Shown piece after piece: positions 23,771 through 37,380 of a stretch of DNA of 64,000 bases (positions are counted from its first letter, which is position 1; each line of letters starts with the position of its first letter). The position numbers and the translations under genes are program-made. The notes under the pieces are model-generated. The model was not told where the DNA came from. It saw nothing but the letters and a program-made list of their open reading frames with translations, and ran no database searches. The DNA is from Cardiocondyla obscurior (taxonomy: Eukaryota; Arthropoda; Insecta; Hymenoptera; Formicidae): assembly GCF_019399895.1 (NCBI RefSeq), contig NC_091876.1:4378381-4442380 (forward strand), in the 5' to 3' direction.

Positions 23771-24484
23771 TTATATTCGCCTACCTCGTCGAATCGCGTC
23801 TCTAGCACGCTGTCGATATGCGATCTGCTGACGATAGACGAAGAGAGGACGAAGAACGTTAGTACCAGCTGCAGTTTCGAGATCATTGCTGTCCGCTTCC
23901 TCCGCACTGCGTTTTTCAATGTTAGGATTGCTGTTTGAAACTTTAGCACCATCGTTTGATGCATACATCGATTCCTCTGTTATCAAAGCTTGAGGATTAT
24001 TGAGTTTTTGAACAAAGACCGGCACAACGAACAAGGTAGATTTAAGAGGTAATGCGTAAGAACATGCTGCAAACAGCACAAAAACAACGAATGTGGTAGC
24101 CATCTAAAAAAAAAAAAGAAACCACGCCTTTTTATATTTATAATATTAATAAGCACTTAAATATTTATTAATAATTAATAGATCGTGTTTAAGAAATATA
24201 GTTCTAAATTATCTAAATATTCTAAATAAAAACTTGCGAGAAATTTTAAAATAAAATACATAAAATAAAATAAAATACATTTTTATAGTTATAACAGATG
24301 CTGAACTGTTTTAAATTTTTTGCGGACAAAAAATCGACTAATCTACTTTTTAAATGTTTAGAAAAAAGTCGAAATTTTTGCAAATTTTATTCGTTAATTA
24401 AATTAAAAAGCGTTAAATTTATAATATTGAACAGGAACAATAATGTTTGAATCTATTTAAATTCGTGAAAGATATACTTACCAT
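23771..24484 (-). CDS. Gene D: short secreted precursor with C-terminal LRPLFVYRQQ motif
   Basis: Exon 2 (23771-24103) encodes 110 residues starting exactly at an acceptor (T-run then AG/ATGGCT). Exon 1 ends ATG/GTAAGTA at 24482-24484, so the first exon probably contributes one extra Met, again in phase 0. Residues 1-18 (MATTFVVFVLFAACSYAL) are a signal peptide. VFVQKLNNPQ follows, then a Ser/Asn-rich stretch, then a dibasic site K64-R65 (EKRSAEE). Cleavage would release a 45-residue peptide: an acidic spacer (AEEADSNDLETAAG), LRPLFVYRQQ at 84-93, and a highly basic 17-residue tail ending RRGRRI. There are no Cys after the signal peptide. This is the minimal member of the family shared with genes A and B. 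Function is unknown; a peptide precursor or cationic effector is possible. Confidence 0.87.
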
Positions 24485-24596
24485 TCTGTATGTAAAGATA
24501 TCGGATTATGTCGGCGATACTGTATACGGAAATAACAGTTGTTTTCGCACGTTTAAGATTACGTTATTCGAAAGAGAAAGTGTTTCAGTCTAGATT

Positions 24597-24638
24597 TCAG
24601 TGTGAATCGTCTGTTAGACAAAAATGATAATAGCACAT
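24597..24638 (-). other. Possible upstream ORF in the 5' UTR of gene D
   Basis: If transcription starts about 30 nt below the TATA box at 24688-24695, the leader contains an ATG with 13 codons and a stop (MCYYHFCLTDDSH), separate from the main start. It might dampen translation. A start further downstream would exclude it. Confidence 0.35.
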
Positions 24639-24687
24639 CGTAGACAGCTTTCCCGCGAGTTTATGGTGGCCGAGATCGGGCACTCGG

Positions 24688-24695
24688 TATTTATA
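24688..24695 (-). promoter_or_regulatory. TATA box of gene D
   Basis: TATAAATA on the minus strand, about 205 bp upstream of the exon 1 donor. Genes A-D each have such a box. Confidence 0.55.
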
Positions 24696-24784
24696 TGAAA
24701 CAATGACGTCAAACCAGAGCACGCTAATCATACAATGACGTTCTACGACGGGTGATAACTGACCTGGTAAACCAGGTAGACACT

Positions 24785-25440
24785 ACATAACGCCAATCTA
24801 GCTTTGGTGCACCACGCTGTTTCTTGTTTTGCCGACCTCGTAGGTGTTAACTAGACTGCAAGGGAACTCCCCCTCAATGTTTGTCCTTACGCGTAAAATA
24901 TTGGTAATTTGGTATGTCGGTTCACGCGAGATTCTCCCTAATTATTGTGCAAATATTTGCCTATTAAAACAGGACGACATAATCCAAAACATTGCATTAT
25001 TAGTTTTGCTACTGCATTCGGTCATTCGGTAAGAAGCAATTTCTTATCTGCCTACGTTTATCTCCACCTTTTTATTTCAATTGGAAGATGTATTTCTTAC
25101 CTCAAAAAAAATATTCTGTTTGAATAGATTCAGATGGTCCCAAAGATTTTTTTTTTTTTTTTTTTTTAATTTTAATGTAATTGAACTATTTAAACTCGTA
25201 TTTCCAATCAGAAATTTTAGTTAACAAATTTTTTTTAATTGAAAAAAAACATTATTTCACGATAACAAAAACTAATATTGTAATTACTGTCGTAAGGAGA
25301 TATTTAATAATCGGCAGACACAAATACAGATCGCAAGTTTACCAGTTGCAGGAATACAATGATCTAGTTCTACAATTAGTAATATAATTTGCTCTCTGAC
25401 CCATTGCCGTTATCTCTTTTTTTTATTCTTATCGAACGAG
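24785..25440. other. Intergenic, no gene recognised
   Basis: AT-rich, with a 20-bp T run at about 25148-25167. The short frames here lack coding character. Confidence 0.5.
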
Positions 25441-28400
25441 CTCGTATCGCAATTTTCCTTTCACGTTAGATGTCGGAACCGCCGCGAATCGGCAATGACG
25501 AGTTCTTCTCGTTTTCTTTACGCGGAAATAGCGAATGGGTCGCGAGGTCGCCGACGAAAATCGCCGTTGGAGTCTGCGCGACGAGCAACTTCGACGGCAC
25601 ATATCGCCCGCACGCTGATACGCGTTATCAACGTGGACAATAATTAGAACGCAGCTGCACGAAACGCAGTAGCGAGCGTGCGATAACGCATCTATGGTGA
25701 TTCAGTTGATTCAGACCGTGCGGTATATCACGCTCTTTACGTCGTTACGTAAAAGCGAAGGACGGCGCCGGTCTAAAAATAGTCGCGCGCTATCTCACGT
25801 CGTTTCTGCTCGCCATCCCCGTCTCCCATCCTCGTTCCCCCTTTCTCTTTGCCCCTGTCTCATCGCCATCCCCATACCTGTATCGCCGTCTCCGAGCTTA
25901 TCCCCAACCGGGCATCATCATCGCGATCCGTCCTGACTGCGCCTCCATCCCCGTCGCTACGCGTTTATCCGTCCTCCTCGCACTCCTGCCGCTTGCCTCC
26001 ATTGCGGCCGAAAAAGAAAGCCGCTCTCTGCGGGGACAACGGCGCGTATATTGCATTCCATCGGGTTTTCCTCTCAAGGTCAGATAACCCACCATTCGAA
26101 TTCAATACGAACCGCCTCGTCTTTAATGCCTCCTCGAGTACCGGGGCTCTCGCATACCTGGCAGTGGTTCTCATCGTCTAGCACGCTGTTTTTCGCGGAT
26201 CTCTGGCCGTTCGATGATTCGACCGATCTCTGACTAACGAACGTATGCCAAATAAATTATTTTAGAAACGAAATAAATAAATTTTTGCGACCAAAAACTT
26301 GACAGCGTAATCGATGAAGAACGTAATTATTAAAATTTGTTTTAAATATGTAGAAAAATATTAGTGATATTAGAACCGACGATTATATCGAATTGTCAAA
26401 CGTGATGCTAGATTTCTTTACTCATCACTAGCTTGAATCAAACGGACATAGGTTTTCTCGTTCGTCGTATGGGAAGACGGATCGGAACGCGACAAGAGAA
26501 ATCAATAACGGCCAATGCAATCGAAGCGACGAAGACTGGGGTTTGTCGTCGGCTGGCAGCCGTCTGGAATTTCTTATTGTATGTCTATACGTGTCTCGAA
26601 AACACGTTTCTACCGAGTATCCGTTGATCGCATCGGGAACGTACGTTTGCCTAAGTGCGCCGAAATCTGAATCGGCGCTCGAAGTTGGAAATTTCTGAAG
26701 ATTGCCAACCGCTGTCTAGAGAACGCCGGTGAAAAAGACGACCGTCTCGGACATGGTCTTTATATCGGTAAAGGCAGACGTTAGGGCGCAAGCCGTGCGC
26801 ATATAACACGAGCGAGCCAGAAAGCATATACGTGTATAATGTATGTATGTATGTGTGTTGCCTGTGTGTGTGCGTGTGCGCGCACACGGAGATCGCGGTT
26901 ACCATGAGTCTTGGGGTAGGGCAGTGGAAATTTCCACTGGTGCCCGCCTGGGACGGTCAATACTCTCTCTCTCCGTAGCTGTAACGCGCGCCGCAACGAG
27001 ACGGTCGTCCGGATTACAGGGTGTTTCAAGCGCGACAGGCACGCGCCGCGTGGCACCGTTACGGCTTCTCACCTCCGAGGAATCCCCGCCGGGATGGATT
27101 TTTCGATCAGCCCGATTTCCGCGACCGGCACAATGAAACCGCGAAGCCACTCGGAACCGCACTCGACCGTAACGAGATTACTCGCGAAACCTTAATTCCG
27201 CTTGGCGCAATACGGTAGAAACAGTATCAACACAGACACCTATGGAGTTTCACTTCTTCGATCGACCGAAGCGCGGCATGCGATACGTCATCGTATATAA
27301 GATTCTATCAATCGTCGTTATCTTGAAATCGACGCTATCAAGACGCGACGTTGAAATCATTTTTTTTTTTTATTTTGAGATCGTTCAGGATTTTTACGTT
27401 GATAGTGTAACATAAAATTTCGTTATACTTCTGTCAATTATTATTTTCGTATTCGTGAAATAAATGTGACATAAGTAACAGCCATTAAATTCATTTCGGA
27501 AATAGCTACTTCAGAATGCACACATATTTATTATACGAAATCTGTTCCTCTTGAAGCCTGTGCCGAAAATAATGATTCATCGTAAAATACCACACTTGAG
27601 GTCGAGTGTCGAGTAATACTACTTGCCTCGATTCTTTAAAGTGTGATTTAGTGAGCGTACCGTGAGCCTCGACTTTAAATTAACACGAAAGTATACCAAA
27701 TGACTGAACCATGCGAGAAAACTTTTATATCGAAAATAAAATAGGCCTATCAGATCGTCAATCAATTATCGATTGAGAGACGGTACGAGAGTGTTAGTTG
27801 GTTAAAAATAATCTGATGCACTGAGCGCGGATGCGAGCAAACGAAGTTGCTAAGAAACTGCGCAAGTGTTGCACAAGTCTAGCGACAATCTTGTCTCTGC
27901 TCGGATATCGTATCCGATCCCAGCACCATCTCGGCGCCACCGCCAGGAATCGATCCCGGAGCCGAGATCGGTAAATTTGACGAGTCACTCGTCAGGACGG
28001 TTTTTCACGCCAGGAGAGGAAAGACGGGATAGTGTACGAGGCATGACCGACGAACGTGTTATTGCGACGTGACGCAACGTTACCGTAGACGGCGAGATCG
28101 GCGGTGTATTTTTTGGCAGCCGATACGCTCAAACCGTCGATCGATGTGCCAAATGCTCGCTTTATCGTCCCACCCCACCTACCCTACGTAGATTGGGCCA
28201 GGAAACGTGGAAATAGCACGTCGGGCTTTTCAGCCTTTTAGTTTAGGTACCGCCGAAAGCTACTTAGAGCAATTCCCAGACGAATTTTCCCTCCCGCAGC
28301 GATTCCCCGGCGAGTGGCTTCATCGGTAGACTGCCAGGTCCGATGCATCTTAATTAGGTCCAGATCGGTGAAGGCGAATGTACGCGAGGGACGAAATGTC

Positions 28401-30190
28401 ATTTCCGCGATAAGAAACGGTGGAGACAGTACCCTTTTTACGATGAAATTTATCTAACGAAAACAATATCGGTATCAACTGTTTTTCAGCTGTACCGAGA
28501 TAACCGTGGCGCCTATCAGCTTCCCGAAAGTTATTATTTATTTACTCGAAACTCAAAGCTACGAATTTATGTCGCAGGTTGAAATTATTTAAGTACAAAG
28601 TATCTTTCAAACGATCGGCATATAATTATTTCTGTTGACGCGAGTTAAAAAATGATGTAAAAATATCGGTGAGAATGTTAAGTACGTTACAGTATCCCCC
28701 AGAAGCTACGTTTATTTCTGTACAGAGTGTACAGAAATGTCACCTATCGAGCATACGTCTAAATTAGGAAAAAAATCGCGGTTCTGTTGCCATTTACGTC
28801 TACACTTGTCGCGCAATCGACTTGGAAAACCGAAACCGGAACTGTAGACGCGGTTGTTAGCGCCCGAGGGAAAGTAGTTATTTCCCGAGAGCGATCGGCA
28901 AATGAGACGCGCTTCGAGATCCAGTCCAACACCGTGACACGTCTCATATTCTGAGATTCTCCTTCGAAGTGTTGAATTAATTTTAGAATCCACCTCGCTG
29001 TATTTCCGAGGGAAGCCCCCCATCGTCTCTCGTTTCGAGTCACACGAGGCGTTTAGACATCCAGCCGCAGCATCCGTCTATCGATTCGCGAGAACCGACA
29101 GCGGCCCGACGACGTCTTGTGCGTGCAACGATAGTTGTTAGTTCCTACCTAAATCTCGACGTCTAATTAACGAATCGCACATGTCAGGCGGCTCGCGTCG
29201 TGCACTTTTCTGTACCACTCGACGACTGTAATCGCGATACGTTTCAACGCTACGTCCAATAAGCCCCGCATTTCCCGACATCTTTGATGAATGAAATTAG
29301 AATCAATAGCGCGAAATTAGACCCTCGTACATTTTAATGTACGTGAAATACTTGGCGATAGTCCAGTTGCCGCGAGGCTGTTTTAGAGATAGCGAATGCA
29401 GGCCGACGTAGCAGAAGCGGGGGATGACGGTGTCATATTGCACATATCCGCAAATACGTTAAGCGAGCGTAAAGAAAAAAAAAAAAAAAATCAATTACTT
29501 ATTTCAGGAACGATGAGGAACAGAAGTCGCGAGATGAATTTAAATATCGGTCGATAGACTCGCGTTTATTAAACGACCGTGTTCCAAAAAAATTTTTCAG
29601 AAGCGGCGTCAAATAGGAAATTAAGCCAACGGTATTGTTTCGGCCACGAGGAATTTATTTCTACGCTAGCGGACCGGAGTTATTTCAGAAATATCCGCTT
29701 CGGAATTTTGAAATGCGAACGATACTCACTTTCTCGGGAGTACGAAAACGTGACGGTCGCCGCCCGCAGGCGTATTTAATTATTGCAAATCGGTAAGGCG
29801 CGAAGAAAAAGGAGGAACGGAGTAAGACGGCAAACTAAAACCGTCGATGTGTCGACCACAGAAATCCATTTGAATGATTCACGCGACCATTACAAGAACG
29901 TGACGGTGTAAGCTCCGCGCCGTGAGAAGCGCCGAATATTCTATTCGTATAAGATAAACTTGAGACAAGATTTTGTCATTACTTCGGCATACAGTACAAC
30001 TTGCCGCGCGAGTAATACTCTTCGCAAAAGAACAACGCATTTTAACTGACAGTGCAGTCGCGTGAGATAATTCGAATTCAACGAGAATCTTTAAATAGCT
30101 ATTTCGAAAACCACACTCTCCTCTTCTTTCAGCCAATTTCTTCAATTTCTCGCAGTCACGCAGGACACACGAGAAAGAAAAGAATAAGTA
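25440..30190. other. GC-rich islands without a supportable gene
   Basis: The sequence turns GC- and CpG-rich (25440-26240, 26640-27230, 27790-29850). A pyrimidine-rich tract runs about 25805-25960. The many overlapping frames on both strands reflect scarcity of stop codons; none shows a domain, consistent splice sites or protein-like composition. It could be promoters, noncoding exons or enhancers of an unseen transcript. Confidence 0.4.
26838..26886. repeat. Microsatellite, (GTAT)n then (GT)n/(GC)n
   Basis: GTATGTATGTATGTGTG is followed by alternating TGTGTGCGTGTGCGCGCAC, a purine-pyrimidine alternating tract. Confidence 0.8.
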
Positions 30191-32280
30191 CAATCTTTAT
30201 TTTTTTTCTCCCTGTTTAAACATTCTTGTAAAATATAAAACTTGTCTGAAATTTCTTGGACATAAACAATTAATTTTATGTGTTTAATTAATTTATGCAA
30301 TGAAATTTGTAGAAAAAGATTCACTTTCACTAGCAAAAATTAATTTCTGTATTTTATTTCAAAGAAAAAAAAAAAAGGAAAAAGCATTAATTATTGCTAT
30401 TTGTATTATCTGTGGTATTATACGATTGCCAATTATGTGCGTGACCAGTTTAAATGAATAGCTGTCTACAAAGACGTCATCCTAATATCGCTCTCATCAT
30501 TCTCACATTATGTGCAAAACATTTAACGCAGCATGCTTATTATTTCCCATGTCTGAGCGAACACGTATGCACACATATCTATAATCGTGTGATATGCACA
30601 AGCATATTAAAAGTCAGAAATATGGAAATTTACACGGAAATTTAAAGAACGATAGAATGGCAATTAATCTAATTAACAGGTGGATATTCACGTGATTAAT
30701 CACTTCAGATAATCAAAGACGATTACATCTTGACATTAAAAAGAAAAAAAAAAATTAAGAAAATATCAAAAATATCAAAAATATCTTTTTAACTTTAAGT
30801 ACAATCGTCTCTGATTATTTGATAATATATAATATATTATAAATTAATCTTTTTCGAATATAAAATTTTTTTATATTAGTTAAACTTTAAATGCACAATC
30901 GCTGTTGCGATTAATAGCTTAAGATGATATAACGTAATATAACATGGTGATATAACATCCGTAGAACTTTAAACGTAAGACGGTAATTATTTGGTTTTGC
31001 TCGTTACCTAACAAATTATTGCTCATAGGTTTCATAAGTTTACGTTAAGTCCGAATATGGAGATGCAATTTAAAGAAGAGATAATCAATAAATTATCTAA
31101 TATAATTCATTCCAATAATTAAAAAAGAATTTTTTAACCACGTCGTTAACTTTCGTGCACATCTGAATGTCTCGTCTGCACATAAATGTTTACGTACATT
31201 CACGTTTTGATTTAAAAGCACCGAGTTATGATGCAACTGCATGTGTGTGACTGCAAGAATATTCTTTTGTTTGATTGCGATTGCACAAGTTAAACTTACG
31301 CTATTGCGTAAGTATACAGTAAAAAATGTATAATTAAAAACAAGATAAATATGTATTAAAAAAAATATATGTTCTCTTTTAATTCTTTAATAAAATTCTA
31401 TGATAAAACAGGCGAAAAATCGAACCTGTTATGATAGAAAATCGTACATCATAAAGTAGATATTTTCTAGACTAGACTGGCGCCACTATTCTTGTATACA
31501 CGTACGCACACATGCACGTACGTACACGTACATATATTAACGTGCATGTAGTAACACAGTGCTTATCGACATTTCCGCATAAAAGATACACGCGATACCA
31601 GCGATCGAATATAAACTTTGTGCGGCAAAATGACGCCTCGTGAATTGATTCGCCGGATCGCGCTAAGCTCTCGATCGAACGATTAGGATCTTGCTATTTA
31701 TAAACGGCGACATAACGTCGCGAGATGGTTTGCGAAAAGGAAAAAAAAATGCGATTCACGCGCCTTACGCGCATCGGTATAATAAATGGCAATGCGACTC
31801 CGTTTGTCCGTTTTTTTTTTTTTCTTACTGCTGCGCTTTTGCGATACGTAGTCGCCAAACAAAGAACGGTAATGCGTTCACGGACGCATACTTCTTGCCT
31901 CTATACGAGTCTTTATAGTCTTAATAGAAATAAACTACACAGTCACTAGCCACTTAAGGAACGTTTCTTTGAGCACTAGTTGGAAATCATGACATGTCTT
32001 GTTTGCCGTTTTCACAGTAAGTGCAAAGAGTAATTTTAATATATAAAAAAAAAGGAAGAAAAAAATTACACGTAAAATAGAAAAATAAGAAAAAACAAAA
32101 AAAACTTTTCTACTAAACTATATGTATAAAACATTTTAATTTAGCCGTGTAAAATTTCCACCGTCATGTTCATTTTGAAAGGCATTTAGGGTATATACAT
32201 TTCCTACATTTTATTTTCAAAAGTCATACGGTTAGAGAGGGAGCGATAACGTTGGCTTCCTTTTTCCTGCTACGATATGG
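30190..32280. other. AT-rich intergenic
   Basis: Contains an imperfect inverted repeat at about 30703-30821 (CAGATAATCAAAGACGATTA against TAATCGTCTCTGATTATTTG-like sequence) and an ACGT/CACGTA-rich microsatellite at about 31498-31550. No gene was recognised. Confidence 0.45.
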
Positions 32281-32760
32281 AACGTGCCCGCTGTCACATG
32301 GCGGTTTGTTTACATGCGCTCGCCCGCACGGGCCCACGTGGGCATAGGCGACTACGTCTCTCGTCTACGAGCGCGACCAGAACTCGAAAGTGCGGGTCTG
32401 CACGATAAAACGCGCGGCCCGCTCGCGCGAAAGGGCGTCTTCCATTCCAGAGAGCGAAAGGTGCCGGTCGTTTTATCGTACGAGTCGTCGGTAACACAGG
32501 CCGCCTGAAACAGTGTGGAAGAGCTCGAAATCATTCACAGATGTCATCAAGCTAATTGGCGTGGATTCGATCGTCATCACGGGGATGACCGCGTGCCGGC
32601 TGATCGGCACCCACGTGGAATTCGAGCGGATCAACCCGCGTGTACCGGTTCGCGAAGCGCGACGACGACCACGCGCGCGACGATGTACCTCGTCGCGTAT
32701 TCACGTATGCGAGCAACCCTTGGTCTCGTCGATATCAGACGCAAACACATATATGTATAG
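32280..32760. other. GC-rich island
   Basis: About 480 bp of GC-rich DNA in an AT-rich setting, open in several frames on both strands. No conserved domain or splice-bounded exon could be defended. Confidence 0.4.
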
Positions 32761-34820
32761 CTTATGAGACCTTTCGATCAGAGATAAAAAAAGCGTCGGA
32801 AATAATTTTAAACTGTAACAAAGTTAAAGTCACGTTCTAATCGCTCAACGGAGCTAAAAGAAATCTAAATATAAATCAAAGTCAATCGCGAAGGTTTAAT
32901 TAAAAGTGTTAGAGGTAAACGTAAAGAATATTTAATTCTGGGAATTTTTAACGTGAACATGAATGGAAGTAAGAAATTTCACGTACAGAAAATATGTTGT
33001 TTAATATTGTAATATTTTTTTACTTGAAATTAAATTTTATTTTATTTTTAATGGTTATATTAAAAAAGAGAGAGAGAAAAGAGATTTAATCCTTAATTTC
33101 TAAGAGGCAAAATGTCACTCAACTGTTTTTGAGATAACAATTTTCTTTTTTAAAACTGACTTGATTAAAATGATTTAAATCTCGGAAATACGTACACAAT
33201 TTTATTCTTTATAATTTGAATTCTCATTTCGAAAGTATATTTAAAATTACAATTTTAAACGTACATATTTTTCTGCATTTAATTGATAAATTAATTAAAT
33301 TTTTTAATGTCCGTTCAGAATAAAAGGAATTAATTAAATTTACATTTGCGACGGGCAAACAAACAAATTAATCAGATTCTCGTACGTCCGTTTAGAATAT
33401 AAAAAAATTTTTTTAATAATTAATTATATCGCGAAATTAAGTATAATGAATTTGCAATATGCATATAAAAATTCTATAATGTTATTTCGAAAGTGTCTAT
33501 GATAAGAATTGTTTTAAACTATAGTAAGTTATCCGTTTCACACTGGAAATTTTATAACAAACTTTCCACGCGAAAAATGACGCTGCATGACGAATATTAT
33601 ATTAAACTTACGTCGTTAATTGAATAAGATAATCAACTGATAACGAACCAGTCATACCATCCTACATATTATATAACTTTAATATTAACATTAGCTAGAG
33701 ACGTTAAAATTACTATCATTGTGAAATAAATATGAATTCAAATTTATATAAAATATAAAATTTCTGCCTTAACTTATAAAAAGGTAAACGCGGCATTATT
33801 GATTGTTGGGCGAACACTGCGCGGTGTAGTCTACACGAGATTAAATGACAACGTAAAATGCATCTTTCTGCCAAACACACGAAACCAAAATATCGCGTCG
33901 GCCGACCTACTTTTCTAAAAAAAATAAGTAGAAAATAAACGTAGACACCAGGGTGTGAAACGTGTGAAATTTTTCTTTGTGGCTCAGGCTAAGAAAAAAA
34001 AAGGGGAGTAACGTTCTGTTTTAATTGCATAACGTTGTAGCGAAACATTCTATTCGTTGCAGCTTGTACAAGATGGATATCTTATAACGGAAGATATTAT
34101 TATCTCCTGTTCTTAAAAAAAGAAGTATATTTTTAGCGCATTTCTCAGACAACATTTAAGTAACGAGGGTATAAAATTGCGACTCATACGATGCGCGTTG
34201 AAAAAACGAAACGAAAAAAGTCAGGGAACAGACTCGCCAGAGATTAATCTGGTTAAAACACGAGGGGAACTAATATTATTTACCACAGGCGCCAAGATGA
34301 CGTATTGACGTTCGTGAAATTGCGTCGCTTGGCACCTCTTTTAAAATCGATAGCACGGGAAAGGATAATAACCGCTGCATGCAAGTAAAAAAATTCCGAC
34401 ATACTCCTAGCGAACAATTTCCAGCCACTTGTAGATTTGAAACCTTAAAAGGCTCGACTTGTCGAATAAATGTTGGTAATTTCTACAGAAATGACATCCA
34501 CGCAGTTATTTAAATTCGACAAGTCCACATACTCGTACTTAATACATTTCCGTACTCTGTACAAACGATTTTGTCAATAATAATGTAACAAATAATTATA
34601 AAGTCTAAGCAACGTAACTTAACAGTTTTTTTTTAAGTGTCTAACTTGCAAGACATTACAAATTTACGAATATAAATGACGTAAATGAAACATTTAGTTT
34701 CAAAGAAGTTCGAACTACATAGAAATTAAGTATAAAAAGTTAAAACATTTTACATTTGAATATTTTGTTATTTCAAGCGGTATCCTTTCTTGTTTTCGTC
34801 ATTCCTTCGATACTTAGGTA
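32761..34820. other. AT-rich intergenic
   Basis: No supportable feature. Confidence 0.5.
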
Positions 34821-36200
34821 CGTCATACGATAACAACGGAATAAGTGGCGCGATAGACGCTCGCATTAGACACGGCACCGCGGTAAAAGGATTTAACTGA
34901 AAAGAAGGCCACGGCGTAGTAGGCCAGCGTGGTATTGATTTCGGTTCGCCGGAGTGCTCTCTGCATCCACGCTTTCAGTGTCACTCGAGTACGGCGTAGA
35001 TGCAGAAAGGTGGAGGACAAGGGTAACAGTGCGGTGCGGAATGACGACCTGGCCGCTGCTCTCATTCACAACGGCGAGCTCATATTCCGCCGTGCGATGC
35101 GAGATGCGCAACGAAAATGATGACGGGAGCGAGAACAAGCGAGGAGAGCTCGATCTCGCAAATTTTCGACAAAAAAAATGCAGTCGCGATTTCGTCAGCT
35201 TCTCATTATATCTGTCGAGACGTACGGAATTAATTTAATTGCCACGAGTATATAATATTTTATAAAACTGTCTAAAACAAAATCGTCGTTAAAAAATATA
35301 ACGAGTAACTTGTAACTATTAATTATTATATCTGGAAAAAAAAAGAAAATTAAATTTTAAAGTCTCTTCAACTTTTGGCAAAATCGACGATTATTTTATC
35401 GACGTTGTACGAGCTGTCGGTGCAGTCAAATGCAGCGAGCCAACTCGTGATCGATGACGATCTCAAAAAGAGCACGTGGTGCAACGTACAGCTCGCCGGT
35501 AAACGATTATTCTCGCGCACGTGCGAAACGGCGCGAGCGAGGCGGAGTATCGGTGATCGCAGCTAATACCGGTTTCCCTTGAGCGAATCGGCTGCAAACG
35601 CATCGAACGAGACCGGAGCGAGCTTATGAAGCAGCGTGCCGTCCTTGCTGAGAATCTCGGGCCTCGGAGCAAGGTCGATTACGCATGTCTCTGATCACAG
35701 CAGCTTCGTCGAGTCGCCTCGTCCGGTCGTTATCGATAAAGCTTTCTCGCCTGTACGTGACGAAAGCGTAAAATCTCGGGCCTCGGATCGTTCGCGTTTC
35801 ACGCTTACGCGATTAGAACGGAGATATCAATCTAATCGGCGTTAAGATGTCGTTAAATTAACACTAATGAAAGAAGACGTTTCAAGCGACTTATCGATGC
35901 CGGATGCTCGCGAACGTGCGCGACGTTCCCCTTTGAAGCTGCGTAACTAGACGAAAATACAAGAAGGATTGCCGTGAATAATTTCAGCTTTACGCACGTA
36001 AACGCTAAACGAAGACGAATGACGTTTCTCGGTAGGTTACCGTAAGCATCTACGCGCGAAAAGTCACGTAACCGTAACGAATTTAATGACGTTAATTTCA
36101 ACGTATCGCGATAGATGCGCTGAGATGACGAACCGGGGTACACGTTTAGATTTGCGTGACTCGAAGAAGGATATATCGATAACGCACGGTTGTTCCACGT
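34820..36200. other. GC-rich island
   Basis: GC-rich stretches at 34820-35160 and 35400-36180 with short overlapping frames on both strands. No gene was recognised. Confidence 0.4.
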
Positions 36201-36499
36201 AATGGCGATTGGACCCTATGCAATATCATGATTTGATTTCGTGATATTGCGTAATGTACAATTGTTGGTACGCGAAGTCATTGCGTTATTATATGTTATA
36301 TTTTGCTGTTATCCATTTCGACGTATGCGATTTTTTAAGATCTCGAATTGTAATACTCTATGTTCGTTCAGCCCATCGTTAGGTCCGCGCGGTTATGTGA
36401 CTTTCCGCACGTATACATCTGTGCCTATTAAAAAAGTTCAGTCGTCTTCGTATAGCATCGGCCAATATTCAACAACGAATAAAGTTAGAAGTTAAAATT

Positions 36500-37380
36500 A
36501 ATAAATACTCATATTATATGGAATAATTCGTTTAAGTATTTGGATATGTTGATCTAATTAGCACAAACATGATTAATATAAGTAATTTAAATTAATAAAT
36601 TAATATAAAGTTAATTTTGCAAAACCACTAAAAAAGGAAGAAAAAAAAATACGGCTTATTAAAAAAATTTCTGATATTTAAGTGAGAAGTCGAGAATTAC
36701 ATCGATGGAATTTAATGACGCATGCAGTGATTACGTGCATAAAGAAATTCAAGTACACTGGCCGAAATTTATCGTCTTCCTTTTTAGACGTTCTTCAACA
36801 AATTTAAAATAAATTCTTTTTAATAAAAAAATTATTCCATAAAGTTAAAAAATCTTTTTTTGCAAAAACTTGACTTTAATGTTAATATTACAATTCTCAG
36901 CTTTGTTCACTTAAAGTATATTTTAATTTAACAGCCGTACACCCTAATAAGTAATAAAATAAATTTGAATTAAAAGTATATGTATATACTGATTTTTAAA
37001 AGAGCAATTTTTTTTCTTTTTTAAATAAAACTCAATAATAAATTTTTTTTGTTTCGTGCACTTTGCGTGATGTAATGCTATAATATCGTTCTCACAATTC
37101 CGTGGAAAATAACAGACATACAGATTATCTTCGGAAATACCAACGGGTTACACGCTATACGTCAATGCGCCTCGCGATTTAAAGCAGAAAATTATAGCTG
37201 TGCCACAAAATTATTCATTATACCGCAAAATAATTGTTTTACAACGTCCTTTATTTCTAGAATTATAAAATATCCGGAGGTCACTGAAAGGGAACGGGCA
37301 GGGACAATTTTGACCGGTTTATTCCGCGTACAATCGGCGCTCTGTATTATATTATACATAGAAGAACAAAAGCTGCCTGC
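36500..37380. other. AT-rich intergenic
   Basis: Nothing recognisable. Confidence 0.5.
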
